Shown here: piece by piece, positions 62,405-64,000 of the stretch
Numbering within the stretch: position 1 is the stretch's first letter
Layout: the number at the start of each line of letters is the position of its first letter
Source of the DNA: Segatella copri
Lineage (GTDB): Bacteria; Bacteroidota; Bacteroidia; Bacteroidales; Bacteroidaceae
Direction of reading: 5' to 3'
Assembly: GCF_026015295.1 (NCBI RefSeq)
Contig: NZ_JAPDUW010000001.1
Coordinates: forward strand, 1,736,001-1,800,000
DNA: 64,000 bases
The notes under the pieces: generated by a model
Databases searched by the model: none
What the model was told of the DNA's origin: nothing
The model's input: the letters and a program-made list of their open reading frames with translations, nothing else
Position numbers and translations under genes: made by a program

Positions 62405-64000
62405 ATGACAGAAACACAACATGTAATTGCACTGAACCCTTATCGCAAGGGCAATAAGGGGAAGGTATTTTCCAACAGTATGGCGGTGTATGACAAGGTG
62501 ATTGCATCGCCGGAAATCAGGAAGATGATTCAGCAGATTAGGGGCGAACTGCCTATCCCGAAGGTGAATGCCAACGACGAGAAGGCGGTGAAGAAGGCGC
62601 AGGACAGGCTGAAGAGCGAACTGCCTTTCTTCTGTCCCCACTACGGCATCTTCAAGAACAATGTGCGCAGACAGGAGAATGCCCAGCCCGAGAGCTTCAT
62701 GTTCCAGACTATCATCGACGTGGATGACAGGGAGTATGTAGACAAGGCTATCGAGAAGGCAAGGGAACTGAACTGCTCTGACAGCATCTGGAACGGCTCG
62801 CTGCTGCACCTCTGCTACAGTGCCCGGAAGAAGCTGCACATCGGTATCAGACTGCCGGTGGGAATGACCATCGAGGAGACGCAGAAGGCGTATTGCGAGG
62901 CGCTGGGGGTGCCGTATGACGAGAGCTGCATCACACCCGAGAGAATGATTTATCTCACCGATAAGGACTCGGAAATCTACAGGTCGAAGATGTGGTGCGC
63001 CGTACTGAGCGAGAAGGAGATTCTGATGCGAAGGCAGGCGTATCTGGACCGCGGACTGACCGTGGACGGAAGAGGGAAAGTTAATAGTCCTCATCAAGTT
63101 AATAGTTTACAGTTTAAAGTTAATAGCAATGGTAAGAATAATGAAAATAATAGACTATCGGGCAACGACGGCAATACTGCTGTTTCTGCTGGCTCTGCTG
63201 TTCAGCCTGCCCAACCTGGTGATAGCCATGGTGCTGATGCTCCTCATATCGGGGATTCTGGAGGCAATCAGGATGCTGGCAGACTGGGAGCCAGGGAGAA
63301 GAACCTGATTGCGTTTGACCTCTTTACGCAGGCTGCCGGACTCGGGGGTATGGAGATTGATACCGTGGGGTCGAGACACTCTTCGCTGCTGGCTATCATG
63401 AGCGCCGGTGCTTCGAGGGTGATGGAGGAAGAGGAACTGATGAAGGTGGTGAGGGTGAAAATGCCGAGCTACTATCAGGAGAACGACTGCCATCAGCTGA
63501 TTCACGACTTCTATGCGAAATATGCTGACAATACGAAGCCGATGTCGAGGGAAGTGATGAGGGTGAATGCGCTGGCGGAGCAGAAGGCGAATGAAGTGAA
63601 GAGTGAAGAACGAAGAGTGAATAATTCGAATGCTGTGACTAATTATACTGTTCAAAGTTCAAATCTCAAAGTTCAAAGTACCGGGGAGGATTATCCTGAT
63701 CCGCCGGAGATGCCGAAGAAACTGCCGAAGCTGGTGGAGCTGCTGATATCGAGGACGCCGGAAATTTATAAGCCGGCTGTGGCGCACGCTATCTTCCCGC
63801 CGCTGGCTACGCATCTCTGGAAGACGAGGTTCCGGTATATTGACAACGTGGAGCACGAGGCGAGACTGATGACGCTGCTGCTTGCGGGTACCGGAGCGGG
63901 TAAGAGCAGCGTGAACAGGCCTATCGATTTCATTATGGAGGATATCAGGCTGAGGGATGCTGAAAACCTGAAGCGCGAAAAGGCGTGGAAGGATGAGATG
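62405..64000 (+). CDS. BT4734/VirE-type primase-ATPase (partial, runs off the window)
   Basis: 532 codons are in the window with no stop. The first ~220 residues match the BT4734-like (VirE N-terminal) primase-polymerase domain, with TIIDVDDREYVDKAIEKA and LLHLCYSARKKLHIGIRLPV. A P-loop LLAGTGAGKSSVN (about 495) starts the DUF3987-type ATPase domain. The linker holds low-complexity stretches (VNSPHQVNSLQFKVN, and SEERRVNNSNAVTNYTVQSS) that look like translated intergenic repeats. It is probably a replication or island-maintenance protein. Confidence 0.82.
   Translation, partial: MTETQHVIALNPYRKGNKGKVFSNSMAVYDKVIASPEIRKMIQQIRGELPIPKVNANDEKAVKKAQDRLKSELPFFCPHYGIFKNNVRRQENAQPESFMFQTIIDVDDREYVDKAIEKARELNCSDSIWNGSLLHLCYSARKKLHIGIRLPVGMTIEETQKAYCEALGVPYDESCITPERMIYLTDKDSEIYRSKMWCAVLSEKEILMRRQAYLDRGLTVDGRGKVNSPHQVNSLQFKVNSNGKNNENNRLSGNDGNTAVSAGSAVQPAQPGDSHGADAPHIGDSGGNQDAGRLGAREKNLIAFDLFTQAAGLGGMEIDTVGSRHSSLLAIMSAGASRVMEEEELMKVVRVKMPSYYQENDCHQLIHDFYAKYADNTKPMSREVMRVNALAEQKANEVKSEERRVNNSNAVTNYTVQSSNLKVQSTGEDYPDPPEMPKKLPKLVELLISRTPEIYKPAVAHAIFPPLATHLWKTRFRYIDNVEHEARLMTLLLAGTGAGKSSVNRPIDFIMEDIRLRDAENLKREKAWKDEM

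Overview
The window looks like a Bacteroidales chromosome, most like Prevotella/Segatella (S. copri-like). The reasons are many TonB-dependent outer-membrane proteins, Bacteroidota-type -7 boxes (TAnnTTTG, usually followed by C) in front of genes, Bacteroides-type conjugative transposon genes, an HmuY family protein, NigD-like and 'smalltalk' small proteins, and a BT4734-like primase. All family assignments come from reading motifs; no database search was possible.

Layout. (1) 1-4.3 kb: the tail of a CTnDOT-like conjugative transposon (TraO end, TraP, TraQ, lysozyme, then convergent PcfJ/PcfK genes), followed by about 1 kb with no recognisable gene. (2) 5.4-16.6 kb: a grasp-with-SPASM (gws) RiPP cluster on the minus strand. 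It holds an outer-membrane beta-barrel protein, a DUF6734-like putative glycosyltransferase, five double-glycine precursor peptides (three in a tandem triplication), an ATP-grasp ligase, a 70-aa protein, a SPASM maturase, a C39-peptidase ABC exporter, a 54-aa membrane peptide and a VKOR-thioredoxin fusion. The leaders are probably cut after GG by the C39 domain, the cores cross-linked by the ATP-grasp enzyme, and Cys residues oxidised by the VKOR-thioredoxin protein. (3) 17.3-24.4 kb: a haem/iron uptake operon (TonB receptor, HmuY protein, two paralogous membrane proteins, PepSY membrane protein). (4) 24.5-35.1 kb: surface proteins (lipoproteins, calycin-like, leucine-rich repeat, two TonB-type receptors, a beta-helix lipoprotein). 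(5) 35.4-40.3 kb: pabB/pabC, another outer-membrane protein, a NigD-like protein and a smalltalk peptide. (6) 40.4-41.8 kb: an HU-type DNA-binding gene and a repeat-rich regulatory region with a perfect 33-bp inverted repeat and four direct repeats at exact 33-bp periodicity.

(7) 41.8-60.1 kb: a defence/mobile island. It opens with an AAA/DUF4143 ATPase, decayed YhcG (DUF1016) nuclease fragments, a Vsr endonuclease, an Rpn-type nuclease and toxin/antitoxin debris. Its core is a 10.4-kb, nine-gene, tightly coupled minus-strand operon: XRE regulator, MORC-like GHKL ATPase, two unknown proteins, HNH endonuclease, C5 cytosine methyltransferase, a free copy of the McrB-partner N-terminal domain, a McrB-like AAA+ ATPase carrying the same domain, and a DUF2357/McrC-like nuclease. 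This hybrid of methylation, McrBC-type and MORC-type modules is the best candidate for an under-described system. Two practically identical IS110-family elements follow, each with a predicted bridge RNA whose loops match the observed insertion junctions.

(8) 60.2-64 kb: a minimal nucleotidyltransferase, small unknown genes and a BT4734/VirE-type primase-ATPase that runs off the window. HU/smalltalk genes and BT4734-type primases often sit together in Bacteroidales, so the island may have been inserted between them.
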